Shown here in pieces: positions 55,160 to 63,623 of a DNA stretch of 64,000 bases (position 1 is the stretch's first letter; each line of letters opens with the position of its first letter). Under the pieces are notes generated by a model. The model was given only the letters and a program-made list of their open reading frames with translations, was not told the origin of the DNA and did no database searches. The position numbers and the translations under genes are program-made. The DNA comes from Saprospiraceae bacterium (lineage in GTDB: Bacteria; Bacteroidota; Bacteroidia; Chitinophagales; Saprospiraceae). The DNA is taken from the NCBI GenBank assembly GCA_016717655.1, contig JADKFC010000001.1, forward strand, positions 310,001 through 374,000, read 5' to 3'.

Positions 55160-57163
55160 ATGCTCAGTTTCAAACTGGATGATGACTTTGTCATGTCCTA
55201 TGCTCAGATTAAACCCGATTTTGGATTCAACGGCCTCGGTCAGCTAACCTATTATCGCACCTACTCCCGCTTAAAAGAGGATGGTCGAAATGAAGAGTGG
55301 TTTGAAACAGTTAGGCGGGTGGTAGAAGGAGCTTATACCATACAGAAAGAGCATATCTTATCCAATGAGTTGGGTTGGAATAATAAAAAAGCCCAACGAT
55401 CTGCGCAGGAGATGTATGACCGAATTTTCACCATGAAATTTTTACCCCCGGGTAGAATGTTGTGGGCCCTGGGTACACCCATCATCCACCAGAAAAAGAT
55501 TGGGCAGGCACTTTTTAATTGTGCCTTTGTTTCAACTGAGGAAATGGAAAAATCTATTTCTGATGCCGTAAAACCCTTTGCCTTTATGATGGACATGAGC
55601 ATGGTCGGAGTAGGCGTTGGCTTTGATGTTTTGGGTGCAGGTCAGATTGAAATCAATAAGCCCACTGAAGGACTTGAAGAATTGGTGGTAATTCCTGATA
55701 CCAGAGAGGGATGGGTGGCCAGCCTGGAAAAATTGCTATTCAGTTATTTTGCCAAAAACTTTGGCATCCAGTCGGGACCGGTAAAATTTGACTACCACAA
55801 AATAAGAAAGGCCGGACTGCCCATTAAAGGCTTTGGTGGTGTATCATCAGGCCCCCAGCCTTTACAAGACATGCACAATCGAATAAGTGCCTTGTTGGAC
55901 AATCTGGATGGAAAAAACCTTTCTATTACAGCCCTTACCGACATCATGAACCTCATTGGTGTATGTGTGGTGGCGGGCAATGTAAGGCGCACGGCACAAA
56001 TAGCACTGGGTCATGCAGAAAATGCAGAATACAGAAGATTAAAAGATTACACATGGGACAATGCAAGTCAGCAATACGTTGGATCCAATGCCAATCGTGC
56101 CATGTGGGGCTGGGCATCCAATAACAGCGTTTTGGTAAATAATGAATCTGAGTTCTCCACACTGGCGGCGCAGACTGCCATCAATGGCGAACCTGGCTAT
56201 ATTTTTATGGACAATATCCAGGCATTTTCCAGAATGTGTGATCCCGCTGATTACAAAGACATAAAAGCCAGAGGTACCAATCCCTGCGGCGAACAAAGCC
56301 TCGAATCCTACGAGTTGTGCTGCCTCATTGAAACCTTTCCCAGCAAGGCAGAGTCGCTCGATGATTACATGCGTACCCTGAAATTTGCCTATCTGTTGGG
56401 TAAAACGGCCACCCTGGTTAATACTACCTGGCACGAAACCAACAGGGTACAGAAGCGAAACCGAAGAATTGGTACATCTGTAAGTGGGGTTACTAATTTT
56501 TTACACCACCATTCACTCAATACCTTTAAAGTTTGGCTCGAGTCCGGCTATAAAGAAATTCAACGCTGGGATGGTATCTACTCATCATGGCTCTGTGTGC
56601 CTAAAAGCATCAAGACCACCAGTGTCAAGCCCAGCGGCACAGTAAGCCTCCTTGCAGGCGTCAATCCCGGCTGTCATTTTCCTGAAAATAATTATTACAC
56701 TCGCCGTGTTCGCATTGCCAAAACGAGCCACCTTGTGCCCATTCTTGAAAAGGCTGGTCTAAACATTGAAGACGATGTGGTAGATGCCTCCTCCAAAGTG
56801 GTGTCTTTTCCGGTCCACACAGAGGGTCGCAATCTATCAGATGTAAGCATCTGGGAACAAACTGCCCTGGCGGTCTTCCTTCAAAAATACTGGTCAGACA
56901 ACCAGGTCTCCTGCACGGTCACCTTCCGCCCCCACGAAGCCAAAGAAATATCAACTATTCTCGATTATTATCGATACGACTTAAAATCCATCAGCTTCCT
57001 GCCCAAATTGGAAGCAGGAATTTATGCACAAATGCCCTATGAAGCCATCTCCCGCGAAAAATACCTGGAGATGAAGGCCAATTTAAAAGCCATTGATTTT
57101 TCTGCCTATGATGAAGACGCCGTTGCTGAAAAGTTTTGTTCGAATGACAGCTGTGTAATTTAG
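55160..57163 (+). CDS. nrdJ: Adenosylcobalamin-dependent ribonucleoside-triphosphate reductase
   Basis: This protein of about 667 residues starts best at the ATG at 55160 (MLSFKLDDDFVMSY); the frame extends to 55088 but without family-like residues. It is a class II reductase: FLPPGRMLWALGTP, NCAFVST (substrate-site Cys), NPCGEQSLESYELCCLIE (thiyl-radical Cys and catalytic Glu), TTSVKPSGTVSLLAG, and the C-terminal redox pair CSNDSC. It makes deoxyribonucleotides with B12 and does not need oxygen, fitting life at low or fluctuating O2. The monomeric RTPR type (about 700-740 residues) fits best. It follows the Rrf2 gene on the opposite strand. Confidence 0.88.
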   Translation: MLSFKLDDDFVMSYAQIKPDFGFNGLGQLTYYRTYSRLKEDGRNEEWFETVRRVVEGAYTIQKEHILSNELGWNNKKAQRSAQEMYDRIFTMKFLPPGRMLWALGTPIIHQKKIGQALFNCAFVSTEEMEKSISDAVKPFAFMMDMSMVGVGVGFDVLGAGQIEINKPTEGLEELVVIPDTREGWVASLEKLLFSYFAKNFGIQSGPVKFDYHKIRKAGLPIKGFGGVSSGPQPLQDMHNRISALLDNLDGKNLSITALTDIMNLIGVCVVAGNVRRTAQIALGHAENAEYRRLKDYTWDNASQQYVGSNANRAMWGWASNNSVLVNNESEFSTLAAQTAINGEPGYIFMDNIQAFSRMCDPADYKDIKARGTNPCGEQSLESYELCCLIETFPSKAESLDDYMRTLKFAYLLGKTATLVNTTWHETNRVQKRNRRIGTSVSGVTNFLHHHSLNTFKVWLESGYKEIQRWDGIYSSWLCVPKSIKTTSVKPSGTVSLLAGVNPGCHFPENNYYTRRVRIAKTSHLVPILEKAGLNIEDDVVDASSKVVSFPVHTEGRNLSDVSIWEQTALAVFLQKYWSDNQVSCTVTFRPHEAKEISTILDYYRYDLKSISFLPKLEAGIYAQMPYEAISREKYLEMKANLKAIDFSAYDEDAVAEKFCSNDSCVI

Positions 57164-57340
57164 AAGCCGCTTACGGCCGCTCACCGCTGTCCGCTTACGG
57201 CTCACCGCTTATCTACCTGGCTAACGCCAGTTAGACAGGCGGCTCACCGCTTACGGCTCACCGCTCACAGCTTACGGCTCACCGCTTACGGATGACCGCT
57301 CACCGCTTATCTACCTGGCTAACGCCAGTTGAGACAGGCT
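57164..57340. repeat. Word array CCGCTTACGGCTCACCGCT with repeated hairpin module
   Basis: Downstream of nrdJ, words such as CCGCTTACGG and GGCTCACCGCT recur about six to eight times. Two near-identical copies (about 57207-57240 and 57305-57338) of a module CTACCTGGCTAACGCCAGTT followed by AGACAGG stand in it. The module holds two alternative hairpins (CTGGC/GCCAG around TAAC; CTAAC/GTTAG around GCCA). Confidence 0.8.
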
Positions 57341-57390
57341 TGTCCCAACGCTGCAATAGCGGTGTAGAGGTCGCTTCCCATACTTTGATA

Positions 57391-57660
57391 TGAGACAAGC
57401 CCCGCTGCCTCGCCGCTCCGCGCCTCGCCGCTCCGCGCCCGCCCGCTCCACGCTCCCGCTCCACGCCCCGCCGCTCCACGCCCGCGCTCCCCGCTCCGCC
57501 GCTACGCCCCGCCGCCCACGCCCCGCCGCTCCACGCCCACGCCCCCGCTCCCTCGCCGCCGCCCCGCCCTCCGCCCGCGCCCCGCTCCCCGCCGCTCCAC
57601 GCTCCGCCGCTCCCCTTGTCCCTATGCCGCAACAGCCGCGCACGCCGCTCCATGCCTCCC
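57391..57660. repeat. Extreme GC-rich, G-poor word array
   Basis: About 270 bp of almost pure C/G with few G residues on the plus strand: repeats of CGCCGCTCC, ACGCCCC and CCGCGCC with shifting phase. The base composition is quite unlike the surrounding DNA. Long open frames on both strands (Arg/Pro/Ala- or Gly/Ala-rich) merely reflect the lack of A/T stops. Confidence 0.85.
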
Positions 57661-57739
57661 AATAACCCCACTTATACCTGCAAAACACCAAGCAGCGTTT
57701 TGGTTGATTTTTAGGTTATAGAAGATAAACCACACAAGC

Positions 57740-58654
57740 GTGAAAAAAACCCTCATCTTACTTTTATTTATCAATCTTAGTTTACAGGCTCAAGACCTCT
57801 TGCTCAAGCAATTTTCCCAGAATCCTTTGTCATTGGGACCCCAGATGGGAGCCAGTATTAAGGATCAGATAAACGTGGGCAGTCATCTGTGGGGTACTGA
57901 AAACGATAGGACCCTTTATCAAAACTATTTTATTGGGTTCAATAAAGAGTTGATCAATTTAAAAAATCAAAGTTTGGCCATTCAGCCCATGGTAAGCATG
58001 GATAGAGCCGGAGAATCAAAATTTGGAACCAAGTCTTTTGGCTTAGGATTGTCAGCCGGTTTTTTAGTACATAAAAGTGAGAAGTTCACCCATCATTTGG
58101 GGGCAGGCATCCAATTGGCATATGCTTCAAGGAGCATTGATGAATCAGACCTCAGATGGCCCATCCAAATAGGACCGGGTGGTTTCGATCCCAGTAAACC
58201 CGGCTTAACTGTTTCTGATTTTTCATTTTTAGATCTTACTGCAGGTGCAAACTACAAATTGGAATGGAATGCCCAGGAACTTATGGTTGGGTATCGTTTA
58301 GGTCATGCCACCAGGCCCAGGATCTCAAACGTGAATGCTACCGGATTTTATCGTATGGATTACTCGCATACCGTATATGCCATGTCTAAAATTAAATTAA
58401 CTGAAAAGTTAGGCATCAGACCCAAAGCTCTCTACTACCAAACAGGATCGCAAAATACATGGAATGCAGGCCTTGATCTAGCTGTAACTATTGGAAAGGG
58501 CATCACTATGTTTGCAGGTGGTGGCAAAATGAAAAACGGCCTTTTTATCAATGGAGGTATGGAGTTTGGAAAATGGCAATGGCTGATCCTAAGAGAACGT
58601 TACGATGGCGACATCTACAATGGCTGGGAGTTTGGCCTGAATTACAGAATTTAA
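57740..58654 (+). CDS. PorP/SprF-family type IX secretion membrane protein
   Basis: The 304-residue protein starts at GTG (57740) with a signal peptide (KTLILLLFINLSLQAQ). It has the PorP/SprF pattern: FSQNPLSLGPQ near residue 25, QSLAIQPMVSMDRAG, and GLSAGFLVHKSEK, with a beta-barrel ending GWEFGLNYRI. It lies in the outer membrane and takes part in assembly or anchoring of T9SS cargo, matching the two T9SS substrates in the window. It is unusual in having no linked PorE/OmpA partner. Confidence 0.87.
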   Translation: MKKTLILLLFINLSLQAQDLLLKQFSQNPLSLGPQMGASIKDQINVGSHLWGTENDRTLYQNYFIGFNKELINLKNQSLAIQPMVSMDRAGESKFGTKSFGLGLSAGFLVHKSEKFTHHLGAGIQLAYASRSIDESDLRWPIQIGPGGFDPSKPGLTVSDFSFLDLTAGANYKLEWNAQELMVGYRLGHATRPRISNVNATGFYRMDYSHTVYAMSKIKLTEKLGIRPKALYYQTGSQNTWNAGLDLAVTIGKGITMFAGGGKMKNGLFINGGMEFGKWQWLILRERYDGDIYNGWEFGLNYRI

Positions 58655-58970
58655 AAATCTGTCTGAAGTTAGTAATTACGCTTCTAATTTATTGTAGTTT
58701 AGTTGCAGTGCGATTGACCAAACGACGTAAGAATGTTACTTAAATTATAGATAATTAACAGATTATCACGAGGCTATCTCTTTATTTTTGGAATACAAAT
58801 TGATATGAGAATTTATAAATTATTACTAAATACATAGTATCATTAGCCAACAAAACAGTGCTAATTAGGGTGGCATCTCTACAAAACCTAACATATTTCT
58901 CTATTATCGGAATAATTTAGAATCAAATTAGATGATTTTCGTCACATTTTAGTGTTTTCTGAAAAAAAAC
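58655..58970. other. A+T-rich non-coding stretch
   Basis: About 315 bp with no plausible gene. It is rich in A+T and leads into the promoter at 58971. No tRNA or repeat is seen. Confidence 0.6.
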
Positions 58971-59001
58971 TTGATTTGGATATAAATCTAGTTTATATTT
59001 G
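58971..59001 (+). promoter_or_regulatory. Promoter of the 59-kb membrane protein gene
   Basis: TTG (58971-58973), 20 bp, then TATATTTG (58994-59001): a full match to the Bacteroidota consensus. The start codon is 28 bp downstream. Confidence 0.72.
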
Positions 59002-59028
59002 TGAGTGAATATTAACTAACATAAAATA

Positions 59029-59448
59029 ATGCAAAGGATGAACGGCAAAAACAATATCGCAATTGGGTTCCTGACAATGGGGCTTTTTATGGCTTACGGC
59101 TTTCTATTAATCTACCTACGTGACTTCGCTCCGGGTAAAGAAGAGTGGGTAAACTCATACAGTATCGGCAAGCATTTTGAAAGCAGACTAGCTCACGTTC
59201 ACGGGAACTTATTTGCCTTCCTCAATATCCTAATTGGTTATTTGCTTTTGCATTTTCAAGACAAGCTTCAAAATGTAAAAATAATATCTTGGCTAGCATT
59301 AATTGGTTTATTAATGCCGGTGGGCATTCTGGCTGAGATATACCTTGGTATATCTCCCATTTTTGTATTACTTGGAGCTATAGCTATGACAGCTGCTGTG
59401 TTATGGTTGGGATTGGCTTTTTATAAATTGAAAAATATTGAAGGATAA
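59029..59448 (+). CDS. Small four-helix membrane protein with an HxH motif
   Basis: The 139-residue protein has four helices. Between the first and second is the conserved-looking segment ESRLAHVHGNLFAFLNILIG with His56 and His58, like the His-x-His haem-binding motif of haem-copper oxidase and NO reductase subunits (the qNOR-family gene of this window has INHAHAALMG). A single haem or a metal could be bound, but no family is recognised. It stands ahead of the tetR gene (10 bp), so may be the first gene of the efflux operon. Confidence 0.66.
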   Translation: MQRMNGKNNIAIGFLTMGLFMAYGFLLIYLRDFAPGKEEWVNSYSIGKHFESRLAHVHGNLFAFLNILIGYLLLHFQDKLQNVKIISWLALIGLLMPVGILAEIYLGISPIFVLLGAIAMTAAVLWLGLAFYKLKNIEG

Positions 59449-59458
59449 AATCAGCAAA

Positions 59459-60052
59459 ATGAAAATTACAGAAACTATATCTGACAGGCAATTTGAAATT
59501 ATTGAAGCAAGGGAAAATATTGACTGATGCGGGTGTAAGCGGATTAACAATTAAGAATTTGGCTAAAGAAATGAAATTTTCTGAAAGTGCCATTTACAGG
59601 CATTTTACAAGCAAGGAAGAAATAATAATTGCCTTGCTTGAATACCTTGCACAAAGTATGGACGAGCGTTATGCCAATGCCATTTCAAGCGAACAATCAC
59701 CCGAAGAAAAATTTACAACGCTGTTTCAAAACCAATTTTCGTTCTTCAAAAAGCATCCGCATTTTGTAGTGGCTGTATTCTCTGACGGACTGATGGAGGA
59801 AAGTGAACGTATCAATGAAACCATTCTAAAAATTATGCAGGTTAAAATGAAGCACTTGATGCCTATCATAATGGAAGGTCAACAAAAAAGCATTTTCACT
59901 AATTCCATTACTTCTGATGAGTTAATTCATATCGTGATGGGAACTTTCCGATTGCAAATGTACAATGGAGAGTAGCCAACTTTCAATTTGACATCATTCG
60001 AAATGGAGACAATATGATACAGGCAGTATTAACACTTATAAAATCCAAATGA
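59459..60052 (+). pseudogene. TetR-family repressor of the RND efflux operon, two frame lesions
   Basis: The frame starts at ATG 59459 (MKITETISDRQFEIIEA) and is shifted at about 59510, where one A too many precedes GKILTDAGVSGLTIKNLAKEM. The helix-turn-helix is intact (SESAIYRHFTSKEEIIIALL). A second lesion near 59964 lacks one A; with it restored, the protein continues FRLQMYKWRVANFQFDIIRN to TGA at 60052. The total is 197 residues, normal for TetR. The stop overlaps the next start (ATGA). TetR repressors of this position usually control the adjoining RND pump. Confidence 0.82.
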
Positions 60053-60432
60053 ATAAGTATATTCTCTATACATCAGCAATAATTCTAACAGCCTTTGGCT
60101 TGCTTACTTTATTCCTAAGCACTTCCGTAATATTTGATTTGTTTGGCATTAGAGCCAAAGAAGGCAATTATGTTTTGTTTGTGGTTTGGTCAAATTTTAT
60201 CAGTAGCATTCTATACCTTTTTGCTGCTTATTGGTTTGCTAAAAGCAAAAAATGGACAGCTACTCTATTAGGAATTTCAACAATTATATTGATAGCTGCA
60301 TTTATCGGACTAAAAATTCACGCTAATTCGGGTGGTATCTATGAAACAAAAACCATCGGTGCAATGATTTTCAGAATTGCGGTAACGCTTGTATTTGCAA
60401 TCATTGCATTTTCACTATCAATAAACAATTAA
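60049..60432 (+). CDS. Small integral membrane protein of the efflux operon
   Basis: The 127-residue protein has four helices (YILYTSAIILTAFGLLTLFL, LFVVWSNFISSILYLFAAYW, LLGISTIILIAAFIGLK, MIFRIAVTLVFAIIAFSLS). No named family recognised. Genes of this kind appear next to Bacteroidota TetR/RND operons. It overlaps the tetR stop by four bases. Confidence 0.68.
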   Translation: MNKYILYTSAIILTAFGLLTLFLSTSVIFDLFGIRAKEGNYVLFVVWSNFISSILYLFAAYWFAKSKKWTATLLGISTIILIAAFIGLKIHANSGGIYETKTIGAMIFRIAVTLVFAIIAFSLSINN

Positions 60433-60444
60433 ATAAAAATCATA

Positions 60445-60901
60445 ATGAATAAATTAATCTTAACATTTGCCGTAGGTAGCTTATTGCTATACAGTTGTGG
60501 CAATTCCACAAACGAGAAATTAAATAATCAACCAGAAGTTGCGAACATAATGTCATCATCACGATGATGAAGTGAAGCCATCGAACTTAACAAGGGTGAA
60601 AAATGGCAAGTGGATGCCAATATGATAACTTATATTCGTAATATGGAAAATGATGTGTTGTTTTGCTAAAGTCGAGCAAAAAGATTACAAATCATTATCT
60701 GAAAAACTACAATCAAACATTGATTTACTTACTTCAAACTGCACAATGAAAGGCAAAGCCCACGATGAATTGCACAAGTGGCTGTTGCCATACATTGATT
60801 TGGTAAAAGAACTTTCAGCAGCTAAAAACGAAACCGAAGCAACAAAGCAATTTGAAAATATTCAAATTTCATTCACAACATTTAATCAATTCTTCCAATG
60901 A
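60445..60901 (+). pseudogene. Small lipoprotein, three frame lesions
   Basis: It starts at the ATG at 60445 with a lipoprotein signal (LLLYSCGNST). The frame must shift near 60550 (+1), 60578 (-1, a missing C) and 60662 (+1, one T too many) to follow a single protein of about 151 residues. The His/Asp patch HHHDDEVK is in the second frame. The last part (FAKVEQKDYKSLSEKLQSN ... CTMKGKAHDELHKWLLPYID) is helical. Function unknown; the pattern of a His-rich patch and a helical bundle may point to metal binding. It overlaps the next gene by four bases. Confidence 0.6.
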
Positions 60902-61185
60902 ACATAAAAGAATTACATACACAAGAAAAACCAGTTTCATCAACTTCTCTTTTCAAAAGTGAACTGGGTAACGCAACAGCTATTCAAATTTTGCGAGGCG
61001 AAAAATTAAAAGAGCATATTACCAAAACAACAGCACTTTTGATTTGCGTGGAAGGAGAAGTGATTTTTGAAAATGAAAAAGGAATAAAAGAAACACTATT
61101 ATCGGGTGACTTTGTAAACATTGAACCAATGGTAAAACATTGGGTTGTAGGAACAATTGAAAGTCAATTAATTCTCATTAAGTAA
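60898..61185 (+). CDS. Small cupin-domain protein
   Basis: The 95-residue protein has one cupin barrel (KEHITKTTALLICVEGEVIFE, then LLSGDFVNIEPMVKHWVVG). The His at the end of the barrel (KHWV) is kept but the first HxH metal motif is reduced to EHI, so metal binding is unsure. It overlaps the lipoprotein gene (ATGA) and precedes the TolC-like gene by 13 bp. A small-molecule sensor role for the efflux operon is possible. Confidence 0.75.
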   Translation: MNIKELHTQEKPVSSTSLFKSELGNATAIQILRGEKLKEHITKTTALLICVEGEVIFENEKGIKETLLSGDFVNIEPMVKHWVVGTIESQLILIK

Positions 61186-61198
61186 AAAAATTTGACCA

Positions 61199-62520
61199 AT
61201 GAAGTTAGCGAATATTCACAAACATTATGTTGCTTTATTATTGATAATAGGAGGCTTTCAATCTACACAAGCACAAACTTGGACTTTACAACAATGTATA
61301 GACACTTCACAGGTTCATAATACAAACCTGCAAATGAGCAGAAACAATATCGCCATTGGCGAACAAAGAGAAAAAGAAGCCAAAGCCAATTTAATTCCGA
61401 AAGTTATAGCCAATGCGGATTACAAGTACTTTGCAAACCTGCCCTATCAGCTATTGCCTCTTAATGCTTTAAACCCTATTGCTCCCGAAGGGGAATTCAG
61501 AGCAGCACAATTTGGAGTTCCGCATAACATCAATGCAAACTTGCAACTCTCAATGCCATTATATAATCCACAAGTTTATGGAGCTATACAAACTACTAAA
61601 ATTGCTTCGGAATTATCAGACTTACAGTATCAAAAAACCGAAGAACAAGTCTATTTTGAAATTTCCAATTTGTATTACAATACCCAAATCTTGCATCATC
61701 AATTGGCATTTATTGACAGTAATCTGATTAATGCAGAAAGACTTCTAAAAAATATGCAATTGCTCAATGAACAATTGCTTGCCAAAGGAATAGATGTAAG
61801 CAAGGTAAAATTGCAAGTATCACAATTAACCACCCAAAAGGAAACCATCAAAAGCAAATACGAGCAGGTTCTAAATGCGTTGAAATTTGCTATGGGTATT
61901 TCCATTGAACAAAATCTGCAAATTGAACCAAACATTCAATATCAAAACACAAATGAATATACAACTTCATCAACCTTAGATATTCGAATAATAAAACTCA
62001 AAACCGCTTATTGTCGAGTGAACTCAACACACTCAACAAATCAAGGTATTTGCCTTCGCTAAATCTGGTTGGAATGTATGGAACAACGGGCTTTGGTTAT
62101 AACGGACAACCTGCTTCTTTCCTTGATTTTTATCCGATTGGTTTTGCAGGTGTTCAATTATCTTATCCATTATTTAATGGAACAGTTACACTGCGAAAAA
62201 TAAATCAGAAAACGCTTGAACTCCGAAACAATGAACTTCAATTTGGAATGCTTACCGAGCAAAACAATATGCAAGTTGAAAATGCCAAACTACAAAGAGA
62301 AGTCGCTAAAAAAACCGTAGAAACCACAACAGAACAAATCCAATTGGCTCAAACAATCTATGAGCAAACCGTTCTTCAACAAAAAAAAGGAACGGCAAGT
62401 TTAACAGATGTTTTACTCGCAGACAATGCCTTGCGTGAAGCACAACAAACTTATCTATCTGCTGTAATTGATTACCTAAAAGCAGACTTAGAACTTAAAA
62501 AACTCACTGGAAATATTTAA
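61199..62520 (+). pseudogene. TolC-family outer-membrane efflux protein, frameshifted
   Basis: The first frame (to 62062) encodes a signal peptide (GGFQSTQAQ), WTLQQCIDTSQVHNTNLQM and a long coiled coil, as in TolC/OEP. From about 62002 the sense passes to another frame (NRLLSSELNTLNKSRYLPSLNLVGMYGTT). One A missing from the AAAA run at 62000-62003 explains this. The restored protein has 440 residues, normal for the family, and ends LKADLELKKLTGN. It is the outer-membrane channel of the RND pump encoded downstream. Confidence 0.87.
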
Positions 62521-62540
62521 ATAATCAAATAATTATCACA

Positions 62541-63611
62541 ATGAATACAAAATCATCAATCCTAAAAAAAGCACTCTACGTCATCATTTCGTTGGCGATA
62601 ATTACAATTGTGGTAATTAAGTTGAAAACAAACAAGGAAATTACGCAGAGTAAAGTCTATCAATACGATAAAGAACAAGCTATAAATGTTCAAGTAGATA
62701 CATTGCAACTTGAAAATGTGAATGCAGAATTTTCTTATTCAGGCACATTTGAGCCCAACAAGGAAACAAAAATAAGTGCCGAATTACAAGGGAAAATTAA
62801 CGCCATTTTAGTTGATGCTGGAAGCGTGGTAAGTAAAGGTCAACCTTTAATTCAATTGGATAATTTATTGCTGAAATTGCAACTGCAAACCATTGAAGTG
62901 CAAATAGAAGGATTGGAAGCAGATGTAAATCGCTATTCCATTTTGGCTAAAGCAGATGCCATTCAAGGTGTTCAATTAGAAAAAGTAGAATTAGGTTTGA
63001 GATCTGCAAAAGTTCAGAAAGCAACTTTGTTGGAGCAGATAAACAAAACCACTATCAAAGCACCTTTTAGCGGAGTGGTTACTGCCAAACTTAGTGAAGA
63101 AGGAGCTTTTGCTGCACCGGGAGTTCCATTACTCCAAATAACGGACATTACAACTTTAAAATTCACCGTAAATGTTCCCGAAAAAGATTTAAGTCAGTTT
63201 AAATTAAATCAAAGCTATTCGCTTACGGCAGATGCCTATTCTGAAATTCTATTGACTGGAAAAACTACTATGATTGGCAGTAAAGCCAATATGGGCAGTA
63301 GTTTTCCTGTTCAGTTTACGGTAAATAACACATCGGACTTGAAAATAAAATCTGGGATGTTTGGCAAAGTTCTACTCAAAAGCGAAACGTCTGGAAAGGG
63401 AATTGTCATACCGTCATCTGCCATACAAGGCACAGAGAACCAACCACAGGTTTATGTTGTGAAAAATGGCAAAGCAATTTTGCAAAACATCACTATTTCA
63501 AAAAAGATACAAAACAAAGCAGTTGTTTCAAATGGATTAAATGAAGGTGATGTAATTGTAACGAATGGCTTCATCAATCTTTTTGATGGGGCGAATGTAA
63601 CTGTTAAATAA
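62541..63611 (+). CDS. RND efflux periplasmic adaptor (HlyD/MFP family)
   Basis: The 356-residue protein has an N-terminal membrane anchor (ALYVIISLAIITIVVIKL), a lipoyl-type domain (INAILVDAGSVVSKGQPLIQ), an alpha-hairpin (about 115-160), the second lipoyl half (NKTTIKAPFSGVVTAKLSEEGA) and a beta-barrel (LKFTVNVPEKDLSQF). It links the TolC-like channel to the inner-membrane RND transporter. It sits 21 bp after the TolC-like gene and 13 bp before the transporter. Confidence 0.92.
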   Translation: MNTKSSILKKALYVIISLAIITIVVIKLKTNKEITQSKVYQYDKEQAINVQVDTLQLENVNAEFSYSGTFEPNKETKISAELQGKINAILVDAGSVVSKGQPLIQLDNLLLKLQLQTIEVQIEGLEADVNRYSILAKADAIQGVQLEKVELGLRSAKVQKATLLEQINKTTIKAPFSGVVTAKLSEEGAFAAPGVPLLQITDITTLKFTVNVPEKDLSQFKLNQSYSLTADAYSEILLTGKTTMIGSKANMGSSFPVQFTVNNTSDLKIKSGMFGKVLLKSETSGKGIVIPSSAIQGTENQPQVYVVKNGKAILQNITISKKIQNKAVVSNGLNEGDVIVTNGFINLFDGANVTVK

Positions 63612-63623
63612 AATCAGCGAAAA

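Noticed and set aside
57300..57691. Gly/Ala/Arg-rich or Pro/Arg-rich open frames
   Set aside because: They appear on both strands and in several frames because the DNA has almost no A or T. No start region or homology is seen.
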